Below, one piece after another: positions 34,384-43,873 of a stretch of DNA of 64,000 nt (position 1 is its first letter; the number at the start of each line of letters is the position of its first letter). A program made the position numbers and the translations under genes. The stretch lies in the NCBI RefSeq assembly GCF_009739465.1, contig NZ_WHOM01000068.1, forward strand, positions 124,001-188,000, given 5' to 3'. The stretch is from Streptomyces apocyni. Lineage in GTDB: Bacteria; Actinomycetota; Actinomycetes; Streptomycetales; Streptomycetaceae. The notes under the pieces are model-generated. The model searched no databases. It was given only the letters and a program-made list of their open reading frames with translations, and was not told the origin of the DNA.

Positions 34384-35166
34384 TCAGATAGCGGACCGAG
34401 GTGCGGTGTCAGCGGTCGGGTTGGTCGGGTAGAGGATGACGCGCTCGACGGCGCTCCAGGTGGTGCTGGTCACCACGTACAGGGCGGCCGCGAGCGGGAC
34501 GACCGCGACGGTGATGAGCGTCAGGAAGGACATGAGCGGCAGCACCTTCACCAGGGCGGCGGGCATACCGGGCATGCCCGGCCCACCCGATCCGCCCGGC
34601 CCCTGGCCGATGGGCGCGGCCTGCGGTGCCGCCAGCTGTGCCCTCGTACGCCGATAACCGAACGTCGCGACGGCGGCGACCAGCGCGAACAGCACCAGGT
34701 ACACCACACCGGGACCGCCCAGCACCCCGCCATCGGCGAGCGCGTCGGTCCAGCGGCCGCCGAGGGGTGCGGTGAAGAGGGAGTGCCCGAGCAGGGCGTT
34801 CGGCTCGCCGCCCATCTCCGCACGGGAGAACACCTGGTACATGAGGAGGAACGCCGGGAGCTGGAGCAGCCCCGGCAGGCACCCGGCGAGCGGCGAGACC
34901 TTCTCCTTGGCGTGCAGCTCCATGACCGCCTTCTGGAGCCGCTCGGGGTTCTTGGCGTGCTTCTCGCGCAATGCGGCGAGCTGCGGTGCGAGTTGGGCAC
35001 GGGCCCGCTGGCCGCGGGCGGAGGCGCGCGAGAGGGGGTGCACGGCCAGGCGTACGGCCATGGTGAACAGGACGATCGCGGCGGCGGCCGCGGAGGTGTG
35101 GAAGACGGGCTGCAGCAGGTCGGCGAGGCGCGCGACCAGGTCGGCGAAGCCGCTGAGTACGGACAT
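34384..35166 (-). CDS. YidC/Oxa1-family membrane protein (short paralogue)
   Basis: 260 aa with about five membrane segments. The YidC core is visible as ARGQRARAQLAPQLAALREK, then PLAGCLPGLLQLPAFLLMYQVF, with the cytoplasmic loop replaced by a Gly/Pro-rich stretch (GQGPGGSGGPGMPGMP). It is shorter than housekeeping YidC and lacks the long C-terminal tail, so it is likely a second insertase. The upstream region carries seven 9-bp repeats (35235-35297). Upstream lies a DUF6412 gene on the same strand. Confidence 0.88.
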   Translation of the reverse strand: MSVLSGFADLVARLADLLQPVFHTSAAAAAIVLFTMAVRLAVHPLSRASARGQRARAQLAPQLAALREKHAKNPERLQKAVMELHAKEKVSPLAGCLPGLLQLPAFLLMYQVFSRAEMGGEPNALLGHSLFTAPLGGRWTDALADGGVLGGPGVVYLVLFALVAAVATFGYRRTRAQLAAPQAAPIGQGPGGSGGPGMPGMPAALVKVLPLMSFLTLITVAVVPLAAALYVVTSTTWSAVERVILYPTNPTADTAPRSAI

Positions 35167-35234
35167 GGGTGAGCCCTCCGGGGGTCTCGTCGTGCCGGAT
35201 GAGAAGGGATCGGCATGACGACCACGAGAGGAGG

Positions 35235-35297
35235 CGGTACGTACGGTACGTGCGGTACGTACGGTACGTGCGGTATGTGCGGTATGTGCGCTACGTA
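35235..35297. repeat. Seven tandem 9-bp repeats (CGGTACGTR)
   Basis: Perfect phase over 63 bp: units 1-4 alternate CGGTACGTA/CGGTACGTG, units 5-6 are CGGTATGTG, unit 7 is CGCTACGTA. It lies 69-131 bp upstream of the YidC paralogue start. Confidence 0.92.
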
Positions 35298-35315
35298 ACG
35301 TGCGGTGAACGTCCC

Positions 35316-35633
35316 CTACGCGATCGTCGGGACGAGCCGCCCCGGCGCTCGGGGACGGGGGCGCCCGGAGGCGTCGGGATCGCGCTGCGGGAGGAAGGCG
35401 GTACGCCGCTCACGGTCGCGGAGGGTCGTACGGACCCACGCCGACGGCACCACCGGGACACTGCGCGAGGCGATGACGGCGCAGGCGACCAGCGCGGTCC
35501 CGGCCGCGGCGGTGGCGGCGAGGGCTACGGCGGCGGAGAGCCCACCGCCGTCGGCGACGAGGACCTGGGCCAGGAGGAACAGCAACAGGGCGGCAGCGGA
35601 CACGGCGCGCAGCGCTTTCCACCGACCCAACAC
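35316..35633 (-). CDS. DUF6412-type small membrane protein
   Basis: 105 aa from GTG 35633, chosen for GGGGGAGGGG just upstream; ATGs at 35675 and 35663 lack a ribosome site. Two hydrophobic helices (AVSAAALLLFLLAQVLV and AVALAATAAAGTALVACAVI) are followed by a basic tail RTTLRDRERRTAFLPQRDPD and a Pro/Arg-rich end. Streptomyces encode this family beside the short YidC paralogue. Function unknown. Confidence 0.8.
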   Translation of the reverse strand: MLGRWKALRAVSAAALLLFLLAQVLVADGGGLSAAVALAATAAAGTALVACAVIASRSVPVVPSAWVRTTLRDRERRTAFLPQRDPDASGRPRPRAPGRLVPTIA

Positions 35634-35720
35634 GAGCCCCTCCCCCTGCCTACATCCGTTCATCCGTTCGTCCACCCTACCGGGCCTGCCCGGCCGACCT
35701 GACCTACCGGGTGCCCGGCC

Positions 35721-36551
35721 CTAACCCCTGGGCGTCACGGACGTCAACTTCCCCCACACCACCAGCCGGTACTTGGACGAGTACTCGGGGGTGCAGGTGG
35801 TGAGGGTGAGGTAGTACCCGGGCTCGCGGTACCCGTACCCGGACTTCACCTCACTGCGCGGCACGTCCGCGATCACGCTCCGGTCGCGGGGGAGGGTCTC
35901 CGGCAGGGTGCGGTCGACGGCGTACGCGTACACCGCCTCCCGCGTCTCGACGGTCAGCTCGTCGCCAGCCCGCAGCCGGTTGATGTGGCGAAAGGGCTCG
36001 CCGTGGGTGTTCCGGTGCCCGGCGAGGGCGAAGTTCCCGACGCGGCCGGGCTGGGCGGTGCCGGGATAGTGACCGGCGTACCCCTTGTTCAGGACGCCCG
36101 CCTTGCTGACGCCCTCCGCGACGGGGATACGGAGGCCGAGCCGGGGGATGACGAGAATGGCGTACACCTGATCAGAGCGGGGCGTGGGCGCGGCGCCCTG
36201 GCCGCTGGGGCGGCGACTCTCACGGCGAACAGGCGCGTCCCCCACGGAAGGAGAAGGAGATCGCCCCTCGGGGGAAGCGGCACCAGAGGAACCCCCCGAG
36301 GAAACCAAAGGCGCCCCCTCCCGCCCGTCCCCCCTCTCCCACTGCCCCTCCAGGGCCCTGACCTGACGCGCGGCGCCCTCCCGCGCCTCCCAGTTGGTCC
36401 ACCACACCTGATGCACCACAAGCAACAGCAGCACCACACCCACCGTGACCGCGACCTCAGCCGCGCCCCAGAGCCCCCGCGCCCACCCCGAACGCCGCCA
36501 CCGCGCACGCCCCCGCTCAACCACCACCGGAACCCGCTCGCGCTCGCGCAC
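35721..36551 (-). CDS. Class E sortase
   Basis: 276 aa from GTG 36551 with GGAGGGAG upstream; the frame extends to 36620 without support. A basic N-terminus, one membrane segment (AAEVAVTVGVVLLLLVV) and a variable linker precede the sortase domain. Catalytic His is in ALAGHRNTHGEPF, Cys in LTTCTPEYSSKYR, with the Arg of that strand completing the triad. Class E sortases anchor LAxTG proteins such as long chaplins to the Streptomyces wall. The LADTG protein at 31163-32059 is a candidate substrate. Confidence 0.93.
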   Translation of the reverse strand: MRERERVPVVVERGRARWRRSGWARGLWGAAEVAVTVGVVLLLLVVHQVWWTNWEAREGAARQVRALEGQWERGDGREGAPLVSSGGSSGAASPEGRSPSPSVGDAPVRRESRRPSGQGAAPTPRSDQVYAILVIPRLGLRIPVAEGVSKAGVLNKGYAGHYPGTAQPGRVGNFALAGHRNTHGEPFRHINRLRAGDELTVETREAVYAYAVDRTLPETLPRDRSVIADVPRSEVKSGYGYREPGYYLTLTTCTPEYSSKYRLVVWGKLTSVTPRG

Positions 36552-36721
36552 GCCCGCTCCCTCCACCGGCGGGCACGATAAACGCTGCCCCCACAAACAA
36601 CCAGGCCCAGCCACCCCCAACCAGGCCTAACCCGGCCTAACCCGGCCCACAACCCCCAGCCCCGCCCCAGGACCGGAACGATCCTGCACTCAACCCCACC
36701 CACCGCAGTACGGTGTCTCTC

Positions 36722-37741
36722 ATGCGCCCCGACACGCCTGCCGACCACACAGCCGAAGCCGAGCGCCTGCTACGCACTGCGGCGCAGTACCCCGAGGACG
36801 TCGAGCACCTGCTGCTCCAGGCGGCCGCCCACTTTGAGCTGGCCGGTGAGCGCGAGCGGGCCACCACGCTCTACGACGACCTCCTGGCCCGCCCGGCCGA
36901 CGCGACCCGCGAAGCCTCCCTGATCCGCGCCTTGAAGGCCGCGAACCTCTGGGAGTACGGCCACGAGGCGGAAGCCCGCGCGATCATCGACGGCCTGCGC
37001 GCCACGGCCCCCCGCTCCCCCGCCCCCTGGGTGATCATCGCCGAGTCTCTGGAGTCCCACGACGAACTCCAGTCGGCCCACGAGGTATTCACAGAAGCCA
37101 CCACCCTCCTCCTCACCACACCCCCCACCGCCGACCGCACCCCCAAGGAAACCCACCCCCTCCTCTACGGCCGCCACCGCGTACGCCGCCTGCTGGGGCT
37201 GGACCACGACGCCTGGGACGCCCTGGCGGACGAGATCCACCCCTCCCCCATCCCCCTGGACGAACTCCACGACCCCAAACGCCTGTGGTCACTCGGTTCC
37301 GAGAACCCGGTCGAACTCCGCGCCGAGATCGCCCGCCTCCGCGCCGAACTGGGCACCTACCGCGAGGCCCTCTCCCGCCCGTTCCCGGTAGCGGTCCTGC
37401 ACTGGCCGTCCACCGAACTCACCGAACTCCTCACGGCGTACCCGACCCTGGCCACCGAGTACCCGTCCCACGCCGAACACTTGGCGACCATAGAAGCGTC
37501 CCTCCGCGAACTAGCCGCCTCCGGAACCCCCAACCTCGGCGTCGTCACCGCGACAGTCCCCTCCTACGAGGCCTTCGCCGCCTCAGAGTCAACATCCCCC
37601 GCGGACCCAGACCTCCTCCCCCAATACGCCACAACCCTGGCAGCCCGAGGCCGCGCAACCCCCTGGCCCCCAGAGGGCAACTGCTGGTGCGGCTCGGCCC
37701 AGCCCTACGCTGAGTGCCACGGGCGCCCCGAGACGCTGTAG
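36722..37741 (+). CDS. SEC-C motif protein with TPR-like helices
   Basis: 339 aa from ATG 36722. TACGGT lies exactly 7 bases upstream, so a leaderless transcript is likely. Residues ~5-150 are helical TPR-like repeats (AERLLRTAAQYPEDVEHLLLQ). The C-terminus carries the zinc-binding SEC-C motif NCWCGSAQPYAECHG. SEC-C motifs mediate binding to proteins or nucleic acids (as on SecA). The specific role is unknown. Confidence 0.85.
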   Translation: MRPDTPADHTAEAERLLRTAAQYPEDVEHLLLQAAAHFELAGERERATTLYDDLLARPADATREASLIRALKAANLWEYGHEAEARAIIDGLRATAPRSPAPWVIIAESLESHDELQSAHEVFTEATTLLLTTPPTADRTPKETHPLLYGRHRVRRLLGLDHDAWDALADEIHPSPIPLDELHDPKRLWSLGSENPVELRAEIARLRAELGTYREALSRPFPVAVLHWPSTELTELLTAYPTLATEYPSHAEHLATIEASLRELAASGTPNLGVVTATVPSYEAFAASESTSPADPDLLPQYATTLAARGRATPWPPEGNCWCGSAQPYAECHGRPETL

Positions 37742-37831
37742 CACGATCGACGACCACTTCCACCTCCTCGTTTGTCAGTGGCCCCTGCTAGAACTGAGAC
37801 ACGGCAACGGGTGACGACCGAGGGGGACGAT

Positions 37832-40800
37832 GTGGCTCAGGGGGCGGACGGCGGCACGCACGCGGTGGCGGGCATCTACGAGAAGCTCATCACCACCGAG
37901 TTGCGGGGGCGGATAGAGCAACTCGAAGCCCAGGGCTGGAAGGCCGTCGACGCTGAGGTCGGCGAGGACTCCTCACCCGATGTGCTGGCGCGCCACATCG
38001 CCGAATCCGCCCGCCACCGACTCGGTCTCCTCCCGCCTGCCAAGCGAGTCGCAGCGGCGAACCAGATCATGGACATCCTGGCCGCGAGCGCGCCCGACGC
38101 GGACTCCGACACCGCCACCGAGCGCATCGCCGACGGCCCACGCCAACTCCTGGCCCTCGCCGAGCAGGAAGCGCCCGGCGTATACGCGATGCGGCCGCTG
38201 ACACCCCTCTCCGAAACCGCCCTCCTCACGAACTCCCCCCAGGACCCTAGCCTGGGCGCCGAGTTGCGTGCCGAGCTCGCCACCGCCAACCGCATCGACC
38301 TGCTGTGCGCGTTCGTGAAGTGGTACGGCATCCGGGTCCTGGAGGAGTCGCTGCGCGCGGCCAAGGAGCGCGGGGTACCCATCCGGGTCATCACGACGAC
38401 CTACCTCGGCGCCACGGACCGCCACGCCTTGGACCGTCTCGTCCGGGAGTTCGGCGCCGAGGTACGGGTCAACTACGAGATCCGGTCGACGCGCCTGCAC
38501 GCGAAGGCGTGGTTGTTCCGACGGGACAGCGGCTTCGATACCGCCTACGTAGGAAGTTCGAACCTGTCCAGGGCCGCGCTACTCGACGGACTGGAGTGGA
38601 ACGTCCGGCTGTCCTCCGTGGCGACCGGCGCGGTGCTGGACAAGTTCGAGGCCACCTTCGACGCGTACTGGAGCGACAGCGCGTTCGAGGAGTACGACCC
38701 GGACCGGGACGGCGAGCGCCTGAAGACGGCCCTGGCCAAGGCGGGAGGAGGCGGGTCCGCCAAGGACCTCCCCCTCAACCTGTCCGGCCTTGCGGTGCAC
38801 CCACTCCCCCACCAGCGGGACATGTTGGAGCGACTCCGCATTGAACGGGAGATCCACGGGCGGCCTCGCAATCTCCTCGTCGCGGCCACCGGTACGGGCA
38901 AGACGGTCATGGCTGCCCTGGACTACCGGGCCCTGCGCAAGCAGTACGGCGGACGGAATCCCCGGCTGCTGTTCGTGGCTCACCGCAAGGAGATCCTCAG
39001 ACAGTCGCTGAGGACGTACCGCGAGGTGCTCGACGACGCTTCCTTCGGTGAGCTGCTCTACTCCGGGGAGCGACCCGCCGACTGGCAGCATGTCTTCGCC
39101 AACGTCCAGTCACTCAACGTCCAGCGCCTGGAGCAACTCGACCCCGCCCACTTCGACATCATCGTGATCGACGAGTTTCACCACGCCAAGGCGAAGACAT
39201 ACGAGCGCGTCCTGAAGCACTTCACCCCAGACCAGCTGCTGGGTCTCACGGCCACCCCTGAGCGGATGGACGGGGTCAACGTGCAGGACGAGTACTTCGA
39301 CGGACGCATCGCGGCCGAACTGCGCCTCTGGGAGGCGCTGGAGAACGACCTGCTGTGCCCGTTCCACTACTTCGGCATCCCAGACGGCACCGACCTCACC
39401 CGCCTGGGCTGGCAGTCAGGCAGCTACGACCGGCACGAGCTGAGCAACGTCCTCACAGGCAACCACGCCCGCGCCCGGATCGTGCTCAAGCAGATCGCGG
39501 ACAAGATCTCCGACCCGGCTGCCATGCGGGCCCTGGGATTCTGTGTGACCAAGGCCCATGCGCACTTCATGGCGGCGTGCTTCCGCGAGGCCGGGTTCCA
39601 GGCCACGGCCCTGGACAGCGAGTCACCCGCCGAGGTGCGAGAGGCGGCGCTCGCCGCCCTCAAAGCCGGGAAGCTCCAGGTCATCTTCTCCGTCGACCTG
39701 TTCAACGAGGGCCTCGACATCCCGGACGTCGACACCCTGCTCCTTCTCCGTCCCACCAACAGTGCGACGGTCTTCCTCCAGCAGCTCGGGCGCGGCCTTC
39801 GACGTACCGACAACAAGCCCGTGCTCACCGTGCTGGACTTCATCGGCCAGCATCGTGCGGAGTTCCGCTTCGAGAACCAGTTCCGCGCTCTGACAAACCT
39901 TTCCCGGGGACGGCTAGTCCGGCACATCGACCAGGACTTCCCGCAGCTTCCCTCCGGCTGCCAGATCGTCCTGGAGGGCAAGTCGAAGGACTTGATCCTC
40001 AAGAACATCCGCACGCAGCTGAGGACGGACGTCGGAACCCTGGCCAAGGAGGTCAAGGCCTACGGCATCCCGCAGCTCGATGCCTATCTGGAGGACAGCC
40101 ACCGCGACATCAAGGAGCTCTACAAGAACGGGACGTCCTGGACCACCGTTCTGCGCAGAGCGGGGCTCATCGACACCCCGGCCCCGGTTGGCGAGCAGGA
40201 ACTCCTCAAGCGCGTCTATGCCTTCCTGCACATCGACGACGTCGAGCGGGCCGATGCCTATCTGCGCCTCCTCTCGGACGACGCTCCGCCCTACGAGGCC
40301 CTGACCTCGGGCGAGCAGGCCTACGCCCGCATGCTGTTCTTCAACCTCTGGGACAAGGCCGGAGGTTTCTCCAGCTACCAGCAGGGCCTTGACTCACTCC
40401 GCGACCAGCACGCCCTGCGCGACGAACTACGCCAGGTACTGTCGTACGTGCGCACGCGCATGGACCACTTCCCGCTCCCACTCGATGGCCCACACCGCCA
40501 CCTTCCTCTGAAGATCCACAGCACCTACAACCGCTCCGAGATCCTGGCCGCACTCGGAGTAGGACGCCTGGGCGGCCAGATGCCGGGCTCCTTCGCCTCC
40601 GGTGTTCTCTGGGCCGAGGGGCCGAGAACAGACGCCCTGCTCATCACCCGAGAGAAGGACGACAGGGACTTCTCCCCGACCGTCCGGTACAGGGACTACG
40701 CGATCAGCCCCACGCGCTTCCACTGGGAGTCGCAGAGCACAACATCGGAGACCTCGCCCACAGGCCTGCGCTACCAGCGGCATGCCCAACAGGGCAGCCA

Positions 40801-40990
40801 CATCCTCCTCTTCATGCGTCGCTACAAGTACTCTGACATCGGCAGCGGCAAGCCCGAGCCGTGGATGCTCCTGGGCCCGGCCACGTACATATCGCACACC
40901 GGCAGTAAGCCCATGGCGATCGCCTGGGACTTGCACCACCCGCTACCCGCCGACGTGTGGACGTACTCGGCCACGATCGCCGCGAGTTAG
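37832..40990 (+). CDS. PLD-like nuclease-helicase with DUF3427 C-terminus
   Basis: 1052 aa from GTG 37832 with GAGGGGGA upstream; the frame extends to a TTG at 37772. Order of parts: N-terminal helical domain; a phospholipase-D-like domain (one HxK motif, RLHAKAWLF, then GSSNLS, ~220-270); a superfamily 2 helicase with Walker A AATGTGKT, DEFHH (DEAH-like box), LTATPERMDG and motif VI QQLGRGLRR; and a C-terminal DUF3427 region (~residues 880-1050). Such proteins are single-gene candidates for DNA repair or phage defence; I infer either. The neighbouring XRE/DUF397 trio is accessory. Codon use looks normal for the genome. Confidence 0.9.
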   Translation: MAQGADGGTHAVAGIYEKLITTELRGRIEQLEAQGWKAVDAEVGEDSSPDVLARHIAESARHRLGLLPPAKRVAAANQIMDILAASAPDADSDTATERIADGPRQLLALAEQEAPGVYAMRPLTPLSETALLTNSPQDPSLGAELRAELATANRIDLLCAFVKWYGIRVLEESLRAAKERGVPIRVITTTYLGATDRHALDRLVREFGAEVRVNYEIRSTRLHAKAWLFRRDSGFDTAYVGSSNLSRAALLDGLEWNVRLSSVATGAVLDKFEATFDAYWSDSAFEEYDPDRDGERLKTALAKAGGGGSAKDLPLNLSGLAVHPLPHQRDMLERLRIEREIHGRPRNLLVAATGTGKTVMAALDYRALRKQYGGRNPRLLFVAHRKEILRQSLRTYREVLDDASFGELLYSGERPADWQHVFANVQSLNVQRLEQLDPAHFDIIVIDEFHHAKAKTYERVLKHFTPDQLLGLTATPERMDGVNVQDEYFDGRIAAELRLWEALENDLLCPFHYFGIPDGTDLTRLGWQSGSYDRHELSNVLTGNHARARIVLKQIADKISDPAAMRALGFCVTKAHAHFMAACFREAGFQATALDSESPAEVREAALAALKAGKLQVIFSVDLFNEGLDIPDVDTLLLLRPTNSATVFLQQLGRGLRRTDNKPVLTVLDFIGQHRAEFRFENQFRALTNLSRGRLVRHIDQDFPQLPSGCQIVLEGKSKDLILKNIRTQLRTDVGTLAKEVKAYGIPQLDAYLEDSHRDIKELYKNGTSWTTVLRRAGLIDTPAPVGEQELLKRVYAFLHIDDVERADAYLRLLSDDAPPYEALTSGEQAYARMLFFNLWDKAGGFSSYQQGLDSLRDQHALRDELRQVLSYVRTRMDHFPLPLDGPHRHLPLKIHSTYNRSEILAALGVGRLGGQMPGSFASGVLWAEGPRTDALLITREKDDRDFSPTVRYRDYAISPTRFHWESQSTTSETSPTGLRYQRHAQQGSHILLFMRRYKYSDIGSGKPEPWMLLGPATYISHTGSKPMAIAWDLHHPLPADVWTYSATIAAS

Positions 40991-41008
40991 ATCGGGTCGC
41001 CGCGTCGC

Positions 41009-41674
41009 TCATTCGGCGACGGCCTGCTCCAGCTCGCCCTCGAAGCGCACCTGAGCCCGGTCCAGGGCCTCGTCCGGATCACAGCCGTGGGCGCGGAGCC
41101 AGTGGAGGATGTCAGAGATGAGATCAATCGCCGCAACTTCGGCTACGCCCAAGCTCAGCCGACCGGAGGAGCTGGGCGGACGCAGTCGGCGGGCGCCCCC
41201 GTAAAGCGAAAGACACTCCTCGGCCTGCGTCACTCGCGGCCCGCCTGTGTGGCCGTTCGGTGACGTCAGCTCGGTGGCCAGCTCACACCACACCACCTTG
41301 CTGTTCTCCCGGAGAATGACGCCCCACCGGTCGGTGATCACATCGATCGTCGACATTCCGCGCCCTGCCTCCGCGTCACACGCCACATCGAGCAGCGTGG
41401 GCAAAGCGCGCGCGTCCGGGTCGTGCATCTCGATGCGTAGGTAGGTATCGCGCATGGAGACCGCGAGTGTGGTGGGCGTGCCGACGCCCACATGGTTGAT
41501 GACGTTCGCTGTTAGCTCCGAGACGCAGAGCTGCGCCATGTCGACCAGTTCCGGCAACCCCCACAGGGTCAGATGCAGCCGCATCACCCTGCGCAGGCCC
41601 GCGACCTCACTCGCCTCGGCCTCAAAGTCCAGGTCCCAGGCCTTCCGCCTGACACAGTCGTTCGCGTAGGTCAC
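41009..41674 (-). CDS. HATPase_c anti-sigma/regulatory kinase-like protein
   Basis: 221 aa from GTG 41674 (GGGAGG upstream); an ATG-type extension to 41788 is possible. The GHKL ATP-binding fold is seen as ELTANVINHV (N box), MHDPDARALP (G1) and GRGMSTIDVITDRWG (G2). It has the size of RsbW-like kinases, and a C-terminal ~65-residue extension of unknown role. Divergent from the XRE/DUF397 operon, the usual Streptomyces trio implicated in developmental control. Confidence 0.87.
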   Translation of the reverse strand: MTYANDCVRRKAWDLDFEAEASEVAGLRRVMRLHLTLWGLPELVDMAQLCVSELTANVINHVGVGTPTTLAVSMRDTYLRIEMHDPDARALPTLLDVACDAEAGRGMSTIDVITDRWGVILRENSKVVWCELATELTSPNGHTGGPRVTQAEECLSLYGGARRLRPPSSSGRLSLGVAEVAAIDLISDILHWLRAHGCDPDEALDRAQVRFEGELEQAVAE

Positions 41675-41854
41675 CTTCGCCAACCTCCCACACAGCTGCC
41701 GCACGCCACGTGACGATCCATCACTCTCAGTGCGAGAATCCCATCGGCGAATCCCTTCATGCAATGTGCACAACGGGATTCCCCCCATTGAGTGATTGGC
41801 GATCCAGCCCTCTTCCGATGAGATGGAGCTTCCGCTACGGAACGAGGAGTTGCA

Positions 41855-42703
41855 GTGGCCGGTTCACCCACCGCACGGCGCCGCAGGCTGGCGATCGAGC
41901 TCAAGAAGCTCCGTGAGGCGAACGACCTCACCTGCAACCAGGTGGGCAAGGAGTTGGACTGGAGCGGCTCCAAGGTCAACCGCATGGAGACCGGCCAGGG
42001 ACGCGTGCAGCCATCCGACGTGGACGCGCTATGCCGGTTCTACGACACCTCGGACGAGCTCCGCGAACTGCTCAAGTCCCTTGCGAAGGAGTCGAAAACG
42101 AAGGGGTGGTGGCATGCCCACGGTGATGCCGTGCCCTCGTGGTTCTCCGTGTACGTAGGTCTGGAACAGGCAGCTTCGAACCTGCGGAGCTATCAGGGCG
42201 AATTCATTCCTGGGCTGCTACAGACGCCCAACTACGCTGCGGAACTGAGCCGCGGCTGGGTCGACCACACGCCTGAGGCGATTCAGCGCATGGTCGATGT
42301 CCGCATGCGCCGCCAAGAGCTGTTGATGGGCGCTAGCGCTCCGGACCTCTGGGTTGTTGTGCATCAGAGCGCGCTGCTGCATGTCGTCGGAAACCGTGAA
42401 GTGATGACGGGGCAGCTCGAAGGTATGCTGGAAATGGCAAAGTTGAGGAACGTGACGGTTCAAGTCCTACCCTTCGATGCGGGCTCCTACCCGACGACTG
42501 GTTCGTTCACCGTCCTCGGCTTCCCGGACCAGGAGGACCCGGACATGGTGTACCGAGAAGGACTTACAGATTCCGTCTATCTCGAGCACCCCGTGGACGT
42601 GGACCTCTACGGGAAGGCGTTCGACCATCTCAGGGCCCTAGCTCTAAGCCCACAGCGGTCGACCCTACTGATCAAGAGAGTGATGGAGGAGCACCCCCGA
42701 TGA
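41855..42703 (+). CDS. XRE-family regulator with DUF5753 domain
   Basis: 282 aa from GTG 41855 with GAGGAG upstream. Residues ~12-70 are a helix-turn-helix (LREANDLTCNQVGKELDWSG, KVNRMETG). Residues ~100-275 are the DUF5753 effector domain (GLLQTPNYAAEL). The stop overlaps the DUF397 start (ATGA). This is the WhiJ/AbaA-type pair in which the small DUF397 protein modulates the XRE repressor. The HATPase gene diverges 180 bp away. Confidence 0.92.
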   Translation: MAGSPTARRRRLAIELKKLREANDLTCNQVGKELDWSGSKVNRMETGQGRVQPSDVDALCRFYDTSDELRELLKSLAKESKTKGWWHAHGDAVPSWFSVYVGLEQAASNLRSYQGEFIPGLLQTPNYAAELSRGWVDHTPEAIQRMVDVRMRRQELLMGASAPDLWVVVHQSALLHVVGNREVMTGQLEGMLEMAKLRNVTVQVLPFDAGSYPTTGSFTVLGFPDQEDPDMVYREGLTDSVYLEHPVDVDLYGKAFDHLRALALSPQRSTLLIKRVMEEHPR

Positions 42704-42921
42704 CGCTGCCCCCAGCCACCAAGTGGCGGAAGAGTAGCTACAGCAATGGCATGGGCGGCGAGTGCCTGGAGATCGCCGAGGCCGCCCCGCACCTGGCCGT
42801 ACGCGACAGCAAGGTGCCCCACGGCCCACAGCTCGCCTTCAGCGCATCCGCCTGGGCCGGATTCGTGGACGCTGTCCAGGCCGAGGGCGCCTTTGAGGGA
42901 GTTGTCCCCAGGAACAGATGA
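42700..42921 (+). CDS. DUF397-family small regulator partner
   Basis: 73 aa overlapping the XRE gene by 4 bp. The family pattern WRKSSYSNGMGGECLEIA and VRDSKVPHGP is exact. DUF397 proteins antagonise or assist their cognate XRE protein in Streptomyces. Confidence 0.93.
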   Translation: MTLPPATKWRKSSYSNGMGGECLEIAEAAPHLAVRDSKVPHGPQLAFSASAWAGFVDAVQAEGAFEGVVPRNR

Positions 42922-43066
42922 TCGGCCGGTAGCTACTGGCCGTCGACAGGGCGCTTCGCGCACCCATCGCCGGGCCGCCACGATGTCGGGGGCGGTGCCC
43001 ACCCGTTCGTACGGGAAGCCGTCCGTTGGCGGAGGCGCGTGGCTCGGTTGGTTAGGGTGCGGCCCC

Positions 43067-43605
43067 ATGGAGACGGTGATGTTGAGCGCGCCCGAGCTGG
43101 ATGAGGGGTTCGTGGGCGAGGCGCGGCGGGTTCTGGGGGATCTGGTGCGGGGTGGGGCCGCGTTGGGGTGGGTGGAGCCGCCGTCCGTGGGTGAGGTGGC
43201 TGAGGTGCTCGGGCGGGTGCAGGCCGGGGTGCGGGCGGGGGATGCGTCGCTGCGGGCCGCGTATGTGGAGGGGCGGCTTGCCGGGTTGGTTACTGGGTGC
43301 GGTACGCGCGGCCCACGCATCGGCCGCACGCCGATCTGGAGAAGGTCGCGGTGGCTGAGTGGGCTCAGGGGCGCGGCATCGGGCGGGCGTTGACCGCCGC
43401 GCTGGTGGACGACGCGCGGCAAGCGGGGGTCGAGGTGCTGACGCTGGACGCCCGTGGGGACAACGCGCACGCGCTGCGGCTCTACCGGACGCTGGGGTTT
43501 CGTGAGTACGGGCGGCTGCCGGACTTCGTGGCGGTGGGTGAGCGGCGGTACGACAAGGTCTTCTGCATGCTGGGTCTTCGGCGCGGGTGCGAGAGTGAGA
43601 GCTAG
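43067..43605 (+). pseudogene. GNAT acetyltransferase broken by a one-base frameshift
   Basis: The reading frame from ATG 43067 (probably leaderless: TAGGGT 8 bases upstream) runs METVMLSAPELDEGF... to GRLAGL, then needs one extra G near 43285-43290 (…GGGTTGGTTACTGG…) to continue into the frame encoding GYWVRYARPTHRPHADLEKV, the acetyl-CoA site QGRGIGRALTAALVDDA and the C-terminus NAHALRLYRTLGF. The two halves lie in different frames and each is incomplete. It is either a recent pseudogene or an assembly error in a G-rich run. Confidence 0.85.
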
Positions 43606-43873
43606 AGCGAGAGCTAGAGCGAGCGCGCTTACGCCGGGTCGGGGTGGGGTGGGGTGCGCTTGTGGCCGCCTGTCGGTCGGTGGTCATCAGTGACTGTGCG
43701 ACTTTGAGACAGCTGGGCGGCCGAATTGCCGGACTTCTGTGTCCTGAGCTCTCTCATCAACGTCGGCTATCCGTTGTGGTTGCCGTAATGAGATCCACTC
43801 GCAACTTGGTGTACCGCTCCATTCGGGTGCTTCCCGCGTCAGAGTCACGAGACGTCTGAACTAGGGGGCACAC

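Noticed and set aside
35235..35297. CRISPR array
   Set aside because: Units are 9 bp without spacers and there are no cas genes.
43606..43873. Short plus-strand ORFs before the VWA gene
   Set aside because: No ribosome site or recognisable protein; sequence holds simple GAGAGCTAGAGC repeats and the VWA promoter.
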